A stretch of 64,000 nt of DNA from assembly GCA_002633005.1 (NCBI GenBank), contig NMRA01000013.1, forward strand, positions 1,612,185-1,676,184. Direction: 5' to 3'. Shown here in pieces: positions 11,701-21,860 of the stretch. The position numbers and the translations under genes were made by a program. The notes under the pieces are model-generated. The model was not told where the DNA came from. It did not search any database and was given only the letters and a program-made list of their open reading frames with translations. The stretch is from Phoronis australis. Its lineage: Eukaryota > Phoronida > Phoronidae. Numbering within the stretch: position 1 is the first letter of the stretch; each line of letters starts with the position of its first letter.

Positions 11701-14700
11701 ATGGATTCGACTTAGTTTGCGCCACCTAGTGGCGATTTTTACCGTTTTCGAGTCTGTTTTTTGACGTCCACCCCTCTATCAACCAAATCTCTTTCAGGAT
11801 AATTGTGAAAATTGGCATGTATGTTTTTACTATGAAGTGGATGGCTGACGGTGATTTTCCGATGACTTCAGCTATTGTGGCGCCTCCTAGTGGCAGTTTC
11901 GTTTTTTTGCACCCATGTCTGTATCTCTTAAACCGTTTCCAGTATCTTTACTAATTTAATAAGTGTATTAATATGATGTTGACAAAGAACAACGGCGACT
12001 TTCGGATGGATGTGACTACTGGTGTGCCCCCTGGTTGCAATTTTTGATTTTACGTTTACCTCTGTATCTTCAAGGGTCCTCAACGGATTTTCATAAAATT
12101 TTGAATACAGGCATCTGTTGGTGAAGTGACGCTATCCTCCCATTTTTGGATGGAATCGAGGTATTTTGCGCCACCTAGTGGTCATTTTTGCTGTTTTCGA
12201 GTCTGTTTTTTGGCGTCCAGCCCTCTATCAACCAAATCATTCTAAGGATGTTTTTGAAAATTTGGCGTTTATGTTCTCTATGTGAAGAGGATGGTTGACG
12301 ATGACGGCTTTGACTACTGTTGCATCTCCAATGTTAGTTTTGTTTTGTTTTGTTTTGCGCCCATAGCTGTATCTCCTAAACCCACTGCTGGGTCTTTATT
12401 GAATTTAGTAACTGAAGCTAACAACAGACAATGACTACTTTCGTGTGGATCCAATGAACACTGTGCCCCCTAGTGGCAGTTTTCACTTTATTCTGTTTTC
12501 CTTTGTTTTTCTGAAGTTCCGTGACAAAATTTCTATGAAATTTGGTGAATAGCTTTCTGTTAAAGAAGCTATGACATGTTCCCTTTTTCGGGTGCGTTGT
12601 ATGTTTTTGTGCCGTCTAGTGGCCATTTTTATGGCCAATAAACAACCCTAAAAGCACACCGTTTGTGATGCATTCGTGGGCGCATTTCAACGCTCTGCGT
12701 TGCTCTTGTTTGTTAAGGAGACAATGATGCCATCGGGTATTACTTATGGAAGGATTTGATGAATTTTACACCACCTTGTGGCCATTTATTTTTCTATGCG
12801 CCGAAATTGTCAAAGAACCATTTTGAAAATTTATAGATGTGTTCCTGTTGAGAAGGCCCCCACTGATATTGATTTTTGGGCAGGTTCATCTACTTTGTTG
12901 CTTCCTACTGCTGATTTTGTTTGTTTTTACATTTTTGGCCAAATCTCCTTGATCCTTTGAAGGAACTTCGTGAAGTTTGAAAGTTGCATTTCTATGTGGC
13001 CGATGACAAATGGTAACGAGTTTCGATTTGATCCGAATTCCACTGTGCCCCTCAGTAGCAAAATACTTTTTTATGATTGTTTACCTCTATATCTTCAGAG
13101 CTCATTAATGTATTTTCATGAAATTCAGCAAAATAGGTTTCTATTAAGGAGATGACCATTTTCGGACTGATTTGACATTTCCTGTGCCACCTGGTGGCCA
13201 TTTAAAAATTTGTGCGTACATTTTTGGCATCAGTCTATCTGCTAAAGCACTCAAAGGATCATGAAAATTGTCGGTTGTTTTCCTGATGTAGAGACTACAG
13301 CTGATGTTGACTGTCAGCTGGTTTCTACAACTCTAGCACCCCCTAGGGGCATTTTTGCTTTTTTGCATCTATGGTACTGTTGTATCTCCTTAACCCTTTG
13401 TAAAATCTTTGTGAAATTTGGCAGATGTGCTCCTATAGAGATGGCAACAGATGACTATGAGTTTCAGACCAATCAGACTTAAGCTGTGCCCCCTAGTGTC
13501 AGTTTCAGGATTTATGGTTGCTTTTGTACCTTTAAAGTTGCTTGGCCATGTTCTCGAAATCTGGCAAATAGTTGTCTTAGACAATCGTACTTTCCCATTT
13601 TGGACAGATCTGACATATTTTGTACCATCTAATCGCCATTTTTATGGCACCAAAACACCTGTAAAGCACACCAATCACATCCCTGTTATGGGCACATTTA
13701 ACACTCCCTTGTTGCTCTTGTATGATTTTCTTGTTCAGTCCGTTTGTTGAGTGGAAATGCCTTTTTAATAAAATTGGAATTCCTAGTTGCTCTAATGCTC
13801 GGAGCTGTTTAATTTCTGTTATCTTTACTTAGAGTGCCTTTTCACCCGTTTCTGTTTCTTACAGGGCATTGGTGCAGCTCACGAAGAGAGTGCGTTGGAA
13901 GGTCAGACGGAGGTGCCTCCTGTAGAGGAGAAAGTGAACTTGCATTTTGTGGCTTTTGTCGAATCCAATGGTAGCCTCTATGAATTAGGTAACGCATTTG
14001 ACCTTAATTCATATATGAAGTGACTTCATTATCCCTGGGTGGTAACTTGTAAAAGGAATCTTGATTTGACAGGTAGTAGGTCGCCAGACAGAAAAAATAA
14101 TTTTTTCATGGAAAATTGCAGAAGCAATCATTATTCCAGGTCTATTTTTGCTTTCCATACCAATAACAATAATTCATTACTTCTTGTCTACAAAAGTTAA
14201 GTATCAAAAATATCATGTTCCAATTTGTCATAGGGTGATTACATAACAGATTTAACTTTACCAAATGTTTTTATGACATCTACCCAGTCATTACGGATAA
14301 AGATTTTATAATAGATTAAAATTTTGTTAGGCTTGGAATTTTCCTCTTTTAAGAGGATTTCCTATTTTTTGGTTTTGGTTTTGATTTCTTTTTATTTGAT
14401 TTTTAGAATTCTCTTTTTTCGTCTCTTTTTTGTTATAATTTTGACTTTGTTCAGGCAAAAACGTTAATTTCTAGCACACAAGCTTATTTGTGGAACGACA
14501 CATCACCTAGAAAATTGTCCTCTTTTTTGTCATTGGTCATTCCAAGCCCTGAATTACTTTATTTTTTATGAGAAATTTGACAAATTTTGTTTTCACTACA
14601 TCACTAATATTGTTTGCCAAATGGGTGAAGAACTTCCGTACCTGACATTGACATATGTGGTGTTCATTAGCTTACTCCATGGATGTCAAATTTGGTTTAG

Positions 14701-16844
14701 AAAATCGTGTGCTTAAGGTCCCACAGAATTAGAAAACGCAAGTGAATGTGGAGACCGACATCAGCAAATGATGAATAAATGGAATGTAGAGACAAAGACT
14801 TGTAGTTTTGGTTACAAGAACTAGTGCCAGTGTGTTACGAAATCTACCAAAACAAAATTGCCATCATAGTAAACACTCAGATTCTTACCTAATGCCTACG
14901 GTGGTGGATTCACTAGGCTTGCGAATTTGGCAAAATGCTTCATTTTTGATTGTGCCTGTGTGTTGCATTCCGAAGACATGAGCTCACTACAGCACAGGTC
15001 ACAAATTTTTTGAAAACTGATCTGCTAATTGTAACAGGACGGTTATAGGCCCACAGCAGTGCCACCTTTCATGCAGACTCTTGAATATTCCCTATGATCG
15101 ACACGTACTGTTGTGCCACATCCAGAGTTTTTCACTTTCATCAGTCTTAATGAAATGTTGCCTAGTTATTACATGTGGAAGGATTTAAAAAATACGTCTC
15201 GGCATATCGTGGTGAAAGCTACATGAATTGTGATCCAGTGCCAACTGCAGCGGTGACCATGCTAACAACATCTAGCAGACTGTTGCCAAACAGTGAGAAA
15301 AAACTTGGTGGCCTATTGCAGCAGCTGTGACATGCCATTGAATGGTGTTTGGGTACCTGCCCGTTGCAAGTCCTAGTTGGGTGGCCATCAGGCCTGAGAT
15401 TTGAACAGTTAGTTTACTTCTACCCAAATCACTTTCATGATGGGTTAGGTATGAGTTGAGGCCCTATAAAGTTTGAAGCATTTTCTCGAATTGTTTTGAT
15501 GCACTTGTTGCTAATGGCAGTAGCGTCCTGGCATGGTAAGGAATATTATGAGACGGATTTTTGAGAGCAAGTGGCCTGATTTTAGTTTTGTTTGTCTGCC
15601 AGCTGAACAGGATGAAGTGATGTTCTATTACTTAATTACACTTCGTTTTAGATGGCCGCAAGTCTGGTCCCACCTGCCATGGAAAATCCAGCCCAGATAC
15701 CCTGCTGGAGGTAACTGTTGTAATCTTTTGTAGTTTTTCCGAAGCTACAATAATATCTCATCAATTTTACACATTCAAAAACAATTGCTAAAACTGATCA
15801 TATTTAATTTTTCAACGGCTTCAAAATGTGTTTGAATGACTCCAATAACACTGTGTGATAGTATAAAACCTTAAAAATGAGTGAGCATTTATCATAAACA
15901 CTCGTATTTGTTGAACAAAATTAAAAAATAAAATTTCAGTTTTCAGCCTTTTCGTGTCTTATTGTGATGAGATTGTACTGTTAAACAGAACAAGTTACTG
16001 TGCTTGATCAATTCATGTTTTTGAGTTGCAGAGCCCCCTTTTGAGTAGAATTGGAACTAAATTGAAAGCTCACTGGTACTGAACAGGAACTGTGCCACAA
16101 ACTGAGATACACTTCTAAGAAGTACATTTTTGCAGGGTTACTTGTTATTACTGGTTATGTAGGACAAAAGCATGAAAGTTTTGAGACATCCAGTTGAGTT
16201 AACAAAATACAGAAAAATTGAGTCAAATACTGAAATTTGCTAACTTAAGAAACGGACGCAATGTCGCTAACTCAAGTGAGCAAATTGTAGTAGTTTTCTG
16301 TATTTTGATTATGTAAGACCTTATCAACATGTCAGACTCTGTGAATTCACACAAATATCTAGACCAAATTTTGTTGGTATGAAAGTTCAGAAACGCTGTA
16401 CAGTTTTCTAAATTATCATTTAATTTTGGTTGTATAGAACTTTTGATTTTTTCATAAAAATTAAAGCTGTATTTTTGATAGCCCCTTTTGCAAAAGTGGC
16501 TCAGTTTAAAACAGTTTTTCGCGGCGTTTTGGAAAACAGTACAAAAAGCATTTGACTCTGACCAGCCACTTCTGAGATATGGTGTTCCAAAGTCATCCAA
16601 ATTTGGACATTTTTCTAGGGTCCTGCATAACCTCAAAGCAGCTTTGAAATGATGGTAACGTACAGGTGTGCGAATTGCTGAACCCATCACCAAAGCAATC
16701 ATGCTGATAGTGTACACAAGTTGAGTGGAATTTCTGATGCAGGTGTTCCATTTCTTTCAGGACACCGTGGCGGTCGCGCGGCTATTTATGAAGCGTGACC
16801 CCACCGAGGTCAACTTCTCTCTCGTCGCTCTCGCTATGGCATGA
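2790..16844 (+). CDS. UCHL3: Ubiquitin carboxyl-terminal hydrolase L3 (peptidase C12), complete, eight coding exons
   Basis: Coding exons are 2790-2834, 2958-2969, 5602-5730, 6200-6338, 7634-7716, 13865-13988, 15652-15710 and 16761-16844. All introns are GT-AG. The joined frame gives 224 residues plus TGA; human UCHL3 has 230. Blocks in order: [79 protein letters not shown] and the C-terminal MKRDP. The catalytic residues by family homology are Cys89, His163 and Asp178, with oxyanion-hole Gln83. Each lies six residues before its human counterpart (C95, H169, D184). The enzyme is a cytosolic cysteine protease that frees ubiquitin (and in mammals NEDD8) from small C-terminal adducts. A second in-frame ATG at 2802 would give 220 residues; both have A at -3. 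The segment joining exons 3 and 4 is about seven residues shorter than in human. UCHL3 fits better than UCHL1 because of WLPLE, NAC and KRDP, although in invertebrates one gene may be the common ancestor. Confidence 0.97.
2958..2969 (+). CDS. UCHL3: UCHL3 microexon 2 (12 nt, residues VMNK)
   Basis: GTT ATG AAC AAG is bounded by cttccag on the left and gtaccg on the right, in phase 0 on both sides. Exon 1 ends ..SNPD and exon 3 begins YAKKLGL. Human UCHL3 reads ..ANPE-VTNQ-FLKQLGL there, so exactly four residues are required and this is the only candidate I found. Intron 1 is only 123 bp; intron 2 is about 2.6 kb. Confidence 0.9.
4580..4760 (-). repeat. Hairpin MITE-like repeat, copy 2 (inverted)
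   Basis: Its reverse complement matches 1007-1180, including the hairpin core (4644-4699; one arm has decayed). It lies in UCHL3 intron 2, so the two inverted copies flank the shared promoter about 3.5 kb apart. Confidence 0.6.
6200..6338 (+). CDS. UCHL3: UCHL3 exon 4, carrying the catalytic cysteine
   Basis: It starts after tttcag at 6199 and ends in phase 1 before GTAAGT. It encodes [10 protein letters not shown].. through QTIGNACGT to ..NLD. The Cys of NAC is the nucleophile; Gln of KQT six residues earlier supplies the oxyanion hole. The frame stays open upstream of 6200, but that extension is hydrophobic and unlike the family, so the CAG acceptor is the better start. Confidence 0.95.
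9171..10740 (+). repeat. Tandem duplication, left copy
   Basis: Collinear with 10742-12324 at a few percent divergence, with small indels such as an 11-bp difference in the CG-rich start module. It ends abruptly at ..ctactgttgca, followed by an N at 10741. Confidence 0.85.
10742..12324 (+). repeat. Tandem duplication, right copy
   Basis: It begins with the older element's sequence (tatccccttgcagggtc matching 9173 onward) and repeats the junction into the younger element. The duplicate therefore arose, or was mis-assembled, after the nesting event. Confidence 0.85.
13865..13988 (+). CDS. UCHL3: UCHL3 exon 6, carrying the catalytic histidine
   Basis: It starts after cttacag and ends in phase 1 before GTAACG. 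It encodes the crossover-loop end ([14 protein letters not shown]) and NLHF, whose His pairs with the catalytic Cys. The last base starts the codon of the third catalytic residue, Asp178, which is completed in exon 7 (15652). Exon 6 follows the 6.1-kb repeat-filled intron 5. Confidence 0.95.
14326..14551 (+). mobile_element. TIR element, short copy (family of 33592-34099)
   Basis: Its start aggcttggaatttt and end attccaagccctg form imperfect terminal inverted repeats. The 3' 25 bp (gtcattggtcattccaagccctg) matches the copy at 33592-34099. No clear target-site duplication is visible. It lies in UCHL3 intron 6. Confidence 0.55.
16481..16720 (-). repeat. Dispersed repeat family B copy
   Basis: Read on the minus strand it contains aaaaatgtccaaatttgg, then tatctcagaagtggctggtc, then a cysteine-less AT-rich tail. 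The same order recurs near 19650, 21600, 29260 (minus), 29590, 36990 and 58280. It accounts for the 164-codon minus-strand open frame at 16223-16717. Class unknown. Confidence 0.55.
16761..16844 (+). CDS. UCHL3: UCHL3 exon 8, C-terminus and stop
   Basis: It follows tttcttt-cag and encodes 27 residues ([20 protein letters not shown]) then TGA. This aligns without gaps to the human C-terminal helix and strand. It is richer in C and G than its surroundings. Confidence 0.94.
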   Translation, partial: DTVAVARLFMKRDPTEVNFSLVALAMA

Positions 16845-17772
16845 AGAACCAAAGGATTGGCAGGCATATGTTTTCCCTTATCACAATATCTTCTTATTGT
16901 TCTGTAAGCGTCCCGGACACGTGTTTCTGTCACGAAGTTGTGTTTTATTGCCTGCTATGATCGTTCTGTTATGACAAGTCATCAGGCTTATTGAACTTTC
17001 AGTCGCGATTTCTGGTAGGATTGTGTGTGTTTGAGGCCAGCAGTCTCATTTCTATACGTATAACTCAACCCACGAGTGCTTTCATCGGCTATAGGTGTCA
17101 CCAGCTGCAACAGAAGAGTTCGAGCACGCCTAGAAGGTTACTTTTACCAAGATACGTTTTACCAAAGATAAGTGCTACACGGCAGTTTTTAGGCCGCTAT
17201 AGACGCGTCTTATGTAAAAAAGCTGACTTTGATTTTATGCCACTTACGGTTATAAACTTGGGTCTCAACTTGATTGATAGTTTAATTAGGAGATGTTTCT
17301 GGTCTGGGAGAAGCGGTGATGATTCATTATTGATCGAGACCTGAGTCGGCAACTTGACTCTGGGAACAGGCTGATCATTTTATGTGCGAGTCATGACCTC
17401 GAACAGTAACGATCTGCCAGTTTTTTCCGAACCCTTAAATCTGAGCACAGAGCTAGCTAAGACCGGCTCTGTTACCCTAAGTGTGCTCAATCAAAAGTAA
17501 TTTTTTGACAAAAAGCAAATTTATAGCACCTGTAATGGCTAGTGTCATAATTAAGTAAGTAATATATAGTGTGCATATGTTTCAATATTTATACAAACTC
17601 CAGTAAAACATCTGGAAGATGGCCAAGCTATTGTAGGTGAACTCTTAATAAACTGAAACCAGGAGGCAAAGTAATGACTAAATAATTGAAAAAAGAACAA
17701 ATGCTCTACAAGTCTCTTTGAAAGTGTCATTCCACTATATTTTGTATCGGAAACTTGGTCGTAGAAAATAAA
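16845..17772 (+). other. UCHL3: Probable UCHL3 3' UTR with two AATAAA signals
   Basis: Canonical AATAAA hexamers lie at 17647-17652 and 17767-17772, about 0.8 and 0.9 kb after the stop. Which is used cannot be decided here. A 117-codon open frame at 16991-17344 has no family resemblance and looks like chance. Confidence 0.5.
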
Positions 17773-17838
17773 CCTGAAACTAAATAAGGCGATCCAGATC
17801 CTCCCAAGGATACTATTGTTTCACGAAATGTAGAATTT

Positions 17839-18045
17839 AAATAGGTAAATAAAACAACAAGAATGGATCAACTGAAATTTTCGGATGTGATAACGTCCTT
17901 TGTCAACAGAAACAGAAATAAAGTAAAATCAAACACTATATGACAATTGACATTGATTTTACTTTATTTCTGTTTCTGTTGACAAAGGACGTTATTACAT
18001 CCGATAATTTCAGTTCATCCATTCTTGTTTTTTATTTACCTATTT
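17839..18045. repeat. Near-perfect long foldback (94-bp arms, 20-nt spacer)
   Basis: Arm 17839-17932 is the reverse complement of 17953-18045 with about three substitutions and a 1-nt indel. The spacer is 17933-17952. A transcript would fold into a roughly 90-bp duplex. It lies just past the last UCHL3 polyadenylation signal. No target-site duplication is recognisable. Confidence 0.85.
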
Positions 18046-18282
18046 ATAAACTTGGTCGCTAATGACAAAAAGCATCCTTTTCTTTTTACTTTAATAATAT
18101 GTTCCACTATGATGCTGGTGCCCTATGTTTTAGACATCTCATAATTGGTGACTGACAAGTGGCACCCTCTTTTGGCCGTGGTGAATACTGATGCCACTGG
18201 CAACAAGCTGTAGGGGAAAATAATGAGAGCTAATAATGTGTTGACAGGAAAAAAGTAATATTAACTGAACACTTTTAATCAC

Positions 18283-18602
18283 CTGCATGACAATATCTGT
18301 GTTGACACAGAAATTCACGGTTTCCAACTCCAAAGGCTGACGGCGTTGATGAAGATTCTGAAATGATTTTTTATTCTTCATCCTTTTAAATATGTTTTGA
18401 AATGAATTATCTGACTGTGTATTAGTGCTGCCGTTTTGTGCAAAATTATTTGCAAAATCATGCTGAAGTTGATTATTATGAGTTTTTGATGTTTGATCAC
18501 TTGTTTGCATTACGTGTGTAATGTCTGTATCTTTGCTCATTAAATGTTTGTCATAAAGCAAGTTGTCTTGTTGTTCATAGTCTTGTAATAGCTCGCTTGC
18601 AA
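18283..18602 (-). CDS. Unassigned candidate coding exon
   Basis: On the minus strand an open frame of 106 codons runs from a possible acceptor (gtagacag, exon from 18602) to a good donor (CAG|GTGATT after 18283). The peptide is Gln/Asn/Asp/Ser-rich, with FKRMKNKKSFQNLHQRRQPL and LELETVNF near its end, and does not look like translated repeat. The acceptor lacks a strong pyrimidine tract. I recognise no family and see no partner exon. It could be an exon of a minus-strand gene convergent with UCHL3, a decayed exon, or chance. Confidence 0.3.
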
Positions 18603-18712
18603 CTGTCTACATGCTCGCGCATTTTGATATCAAAATGCTCAGTTGCGGGTAATCTTTATGCAGTGACAAAACTAATTTTGTTGGCCATTTTAGGTTTTGA
18701 CAGTCTTAGGGG

Positions 18713-18960
18713 ACAGTGAGGCCTAGTGGGTTGAGTGTCTTCCTTCTGTTCATGAGGTCATAGGTTGTAATCCCACTGGACCCCACTACTTTGGTTAGGT
18801 CTCCAGTTCCTCAGCTAATTTGTGTATATGTCTATATGTGTTATATGTCTCTTTTTATTGAATGAAAAACCGCTTCAGGTGTTTGGTGCAATGGGCCCAG
18901 TTGAGTGGCCTGTGCACATCTGATGCAACAGGTGTCAGACCACCTGCACTATTTTTAGGG
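18713..18960 (+). repeat. tRNA-derived SINE
   Basis: A box-like GCCTAGTGGGTTGAGTG at 18721 and B box-like GGTTGTAATCCC at 18762, 41 bp apart, are followed by a non-tRNA tail. The A-box side (GGCCTAGT) and the B-box side (..CCCACTGG) resemble the copy at 41310-41388. Degenerate stems rule out a functional tRNA. Confidence 0.6.
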
Positions 18961-20000
18961 TTTGACTAAATGAAGGTATTCCTTGTCCGTTCATAATTGT
19001 CAAAATGGATTGCCGGATTTTGATAAACCTTGGTGTAGAGGTTTAAGATATAGCTGGAATGTGCCGGCACTTGGTGATTTTCAGCTTGGATGGTCTGCTG
19101 ATGAAATAGCCATTTAACTTTTTTACTGCCAACTTCATGGGAAACGCACTTCCCAAAGCCAGTTGAATTTTGAGGCATTTTGGAAGGCTTTGGTACATAA
19201 CTAAAAAGGCTACGAAATTGCTGTTATTTGCTAACTGAAACTTGAAAATTCTACATCTTTCTGAATCCGGTACACCGTTGGACAGTTGAAACTCTGCTTG
19301 TGAGTTCGAATCGTGAACAGTTTACGATATGACATCGTTGACAGTATATGTAGCTGCCTCAGCTTTCATCGTAGCAGTCAGACAAATCAGCATCAACAAA
19401 GCGTTCTAAATTTTGAATAAAAAATGTTCTTTTTTAACATTTTTTCTGCCAAACAAAGGCCTAATATTAAAGTACAGCTAAAATAGACAAACCGAAGGCA
19501 GGTGCTTAAGTCGACAAAAGGCAATATTGGCACTGATAGTCTTAAAGTGGTCTATTCGTGCAGTACGAAAGTAATAAATACCTCAAGCAGTATACCGTTT
19601 GTGAGTGCTTTGTGTTGTGTGCATGCCATGGGTTAAAGATAAGATCTTGTAGGCAACTAGAAAAATGTCCAAATTTGGCTGATCGTATTGCTATGAAACT
19701 CTCCCTGTATAATTTATGCACTGTTCTCCAAAACGCCATCAGGATTTACGTACGGGTATTCATATACTATTAGGATTTGTTTATGAAATATTCCACTTGA
19801 TATTAGGGCTTATTAATGATAGGACTTCGATGTGAATGTCTGGCAGACAACAGTGAGATTTGGCAATTTGTGATAAAATCACAAATAACAAGAGTTTTTT
19901 GGTCAAAGCTAACATCTTCATCTCGTAATAATCCCTAAAATGCGTTTTTGACCGTAAAAACGTTAATGTCCCCTTAAGAAAATTCTACTTCAATATCAGC

Positions 20001-20108
20001 TTTGTGTTTAGTGTACCGTTGTCTCCCTTTGTGTTTAGTGTACAGTTGTCTCCCTTTGTGTTTATTGTACAGTTGTCTCCCTTTGTGTTTAGTGTACAGT
20101 TGTGTCCC
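20001..20108. repeat. 27-bp minisatellite, four units
   Basis: Units begin at 20001, 20028, 20055 and 20082. Each reads TTTGTGTTTAGTGTACMGTT then GTSTCCC, differing by one or two bases. Confidence 0.9.
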
Positions 20109-21589
20109 TCCAACTCTTCCTGAGACGCTTTTCTTTCTCTGGCACAATTTTGACCTGTGTAGCATTGTAATAAGTTAAAAATTCTCCAGTTTGGGATGTT
20201 CTCTAAACTGGAATCTGAGCTGAAAATGTATATTTCCTGATTCTGAAATTAGGGACATGGGCTATTTTTGCAGGTATCAAATCTCGAATTGTAGACCCAT
20301 GCATATTTTTTGAATAGCAGGCTTTGAAAATAAATTTGAAGTAAAGGAACGCTGATCTTTTACGTGTCAGTAAGAACTGCTGCCATGTCCTGGAATTTCG
20401 GGATGCCCAATATTGCATATCTGGTACAAGCTTTGACCTTGAGCGAAAACATTTTGCTTTTCCTCTTTCTCAAACTGGAGGATTTTTACTTTGAGCCTTT
20501 TGAAATCAATATGGTAATTTTTCTTTCTCCTTATTCAAAGTGTTTTTTTGATTGTGCTGTACCTGTTTAACTCTGCAGTAATTTCACAAGTGTTGGCTTC
20601 TTGTCGATTTTTGCTGCATGTAGGCTGAATAGAAACTTTTGTCAAATCAATTTAAAAACACCTTTTCTCAATTAAATTGCTCGTAGCTTTAATATCATCC
20701 AGCATCTTGAACTAGAAGCTGGCAACATTTATTTTGCCTGGTAGTTCTAACAGAAAACAGGTGTTCCTGATGTTATTAAACGCTGAATCATCTGCTTAAG
20801 GCAATTTGTTTTGGAGCAACAGGCGAAATTGAATTACTTGAAAAACGCACTTGCTGAAGTCCAAACCAATTGAACAAAAACAATGAACAAATTTTTAAAA
20901 GAAATTATGGAGTTTCTAGAATTATTGTGGTGGCTGTGACTGACTTAAATTTAAACCATATTTTCAATTAAGTGTTTTTGCCATGAGTTTATATTGGAAT
21001 GTTGACATCAACAAACACGCAAAGGTTGGAAAATGTGTTAAGGCTTACAACCAATTGAGTTAATTAAAAGCTATATAGTGAATTCTTGACTTGAGCACTT
21101 TTTAGCAACTTAATTAACACTTGTTGCAAGGTGGTGTGTTATTGAACTTCTTGACATGTGATGGCAATATTCTGAAAACTGTTACTTATTATTTTTTTCA
21201 AAACTAATAAGTAATAATAATGCAATTTACAAGGGACATTTTTATGTGGTAATATATAATGGAATGCTTTTAAATGATGTTTTCAAACAATATTTTCATA
21301 GCGTGTGCAACATTAGGGCCCACAGTCATTATCCTTGCATTATCATTTAAAAGATGAAAGCAACCATTTTTGAGGCTAGCTTTACTGAAATACTGAAAAT
21401 ACAGATCACTGTTTATCAATCAGTCTTCTCCACTACCTGTTTTGACTAACTGTAGTAACAAGTTTGAAATTCTCTTCAGCAAGCCTGACTTCCTTGCATA
21501 TTTCTGCCTGTCTACAGCCTGTTTGATCAAATTTTTTATCCAGACCTTCTGAGAATGAGTTTGGTATGTTAACACAGACTGTTGTGTGA

Positions 21590-21860
21590 GACCCTAGATT
21601 CAAATTCGGCTAATTTCAATATATTGCATCTCAGAATTGTCTGATCAGATTTACGTGAAACTTTCAGAAGTTATGCTTGATGCATTGTGTTCCATAATGT
21701 TAGAAATTGTTTTTAAAATGTCTTGCTTTTGCATGACGCAGCATCAAAAATAGGACATTGCGTTTTTGTAAAAAATCTCTAAAGTTGCATAAATTGAAAA
21801 TGAAATGATAATTTTGAGAAGTGTAACACCGTTTTTGAGATTTCATCTTAAACATTATTA
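21590..21860 (+). repeat. Dispersed repeat family B copy
   Basis: It shares atctcagaattgtctgatcaga, aagttgcataaattgaaaatg and gtttttgagatttcatctt with the copies at 36990-37260 and 58280-58520. Confidence 0.55.

Larger units (their letters stand above)
9085..13721 (+). mobile_element. HINE-like element nested inside an older copy, partly duplicated (in UCHL3 intron 5)
   Basis: The block resolves into four parts. An older element is at 9085-9361 and 12711-13721. A younger one (start 9362, and again at 10932; end 12710) interrupts it. A 1.57-kb segment is present twice. The element starts ATGCGCCCRCATAT and this start folds on itself (CGCAT recurs inverted about 20 nt later). GTGGGCGCAT, the inverted start, recurs about 25 nt before the end, followed by a conserved gttgctcttgtt terminus. 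The body is a tandem array of three alternating modules with CCTAGTGGC cores about 144, 161 and 147 bp apart. There is no coding capacity. Subterminal inverted repeats plus central tandem repeats plus a short 3' hairpin is the architecture of HINE/'pearl' non-autonomous Helentrons. That class assignment is inference. Confidence 0.65.

Noticed and set aside
9270-13750. Numerous 60-100 codon frames in the repeat block
   Set aside because: Translations of tandem modules. The same peptides recur in each copy and there is no transposase, Rep or helicase motif.
16223-16717. 164-codon minus-strand open frame
   Set aside because: Overlaps a dispersed repeat (family B). Its ..LEKCPNL.. motif also appears in the repeat copy near 19660.
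16991-17344. 117-codon open frame after UCHL3
   Set aside because: Lies in the probable 3' UTR. The translation has no family resemblance and no splice context.
18713-18790. Possible tRNA gene (also 31996-32060 and 41310-41388)
   Set aside because: Boxes are present but the acceptor and other stems do not pair and tails follow. These are tRNA-derived SINE modules.
20001-20108. CRISPR-like regular repeats (also 35545-35603, 37238-37330, 56091-56180)
   Set aside because: Head-to-tail tandem units with no unique spacers, in a eukaryotic genome.
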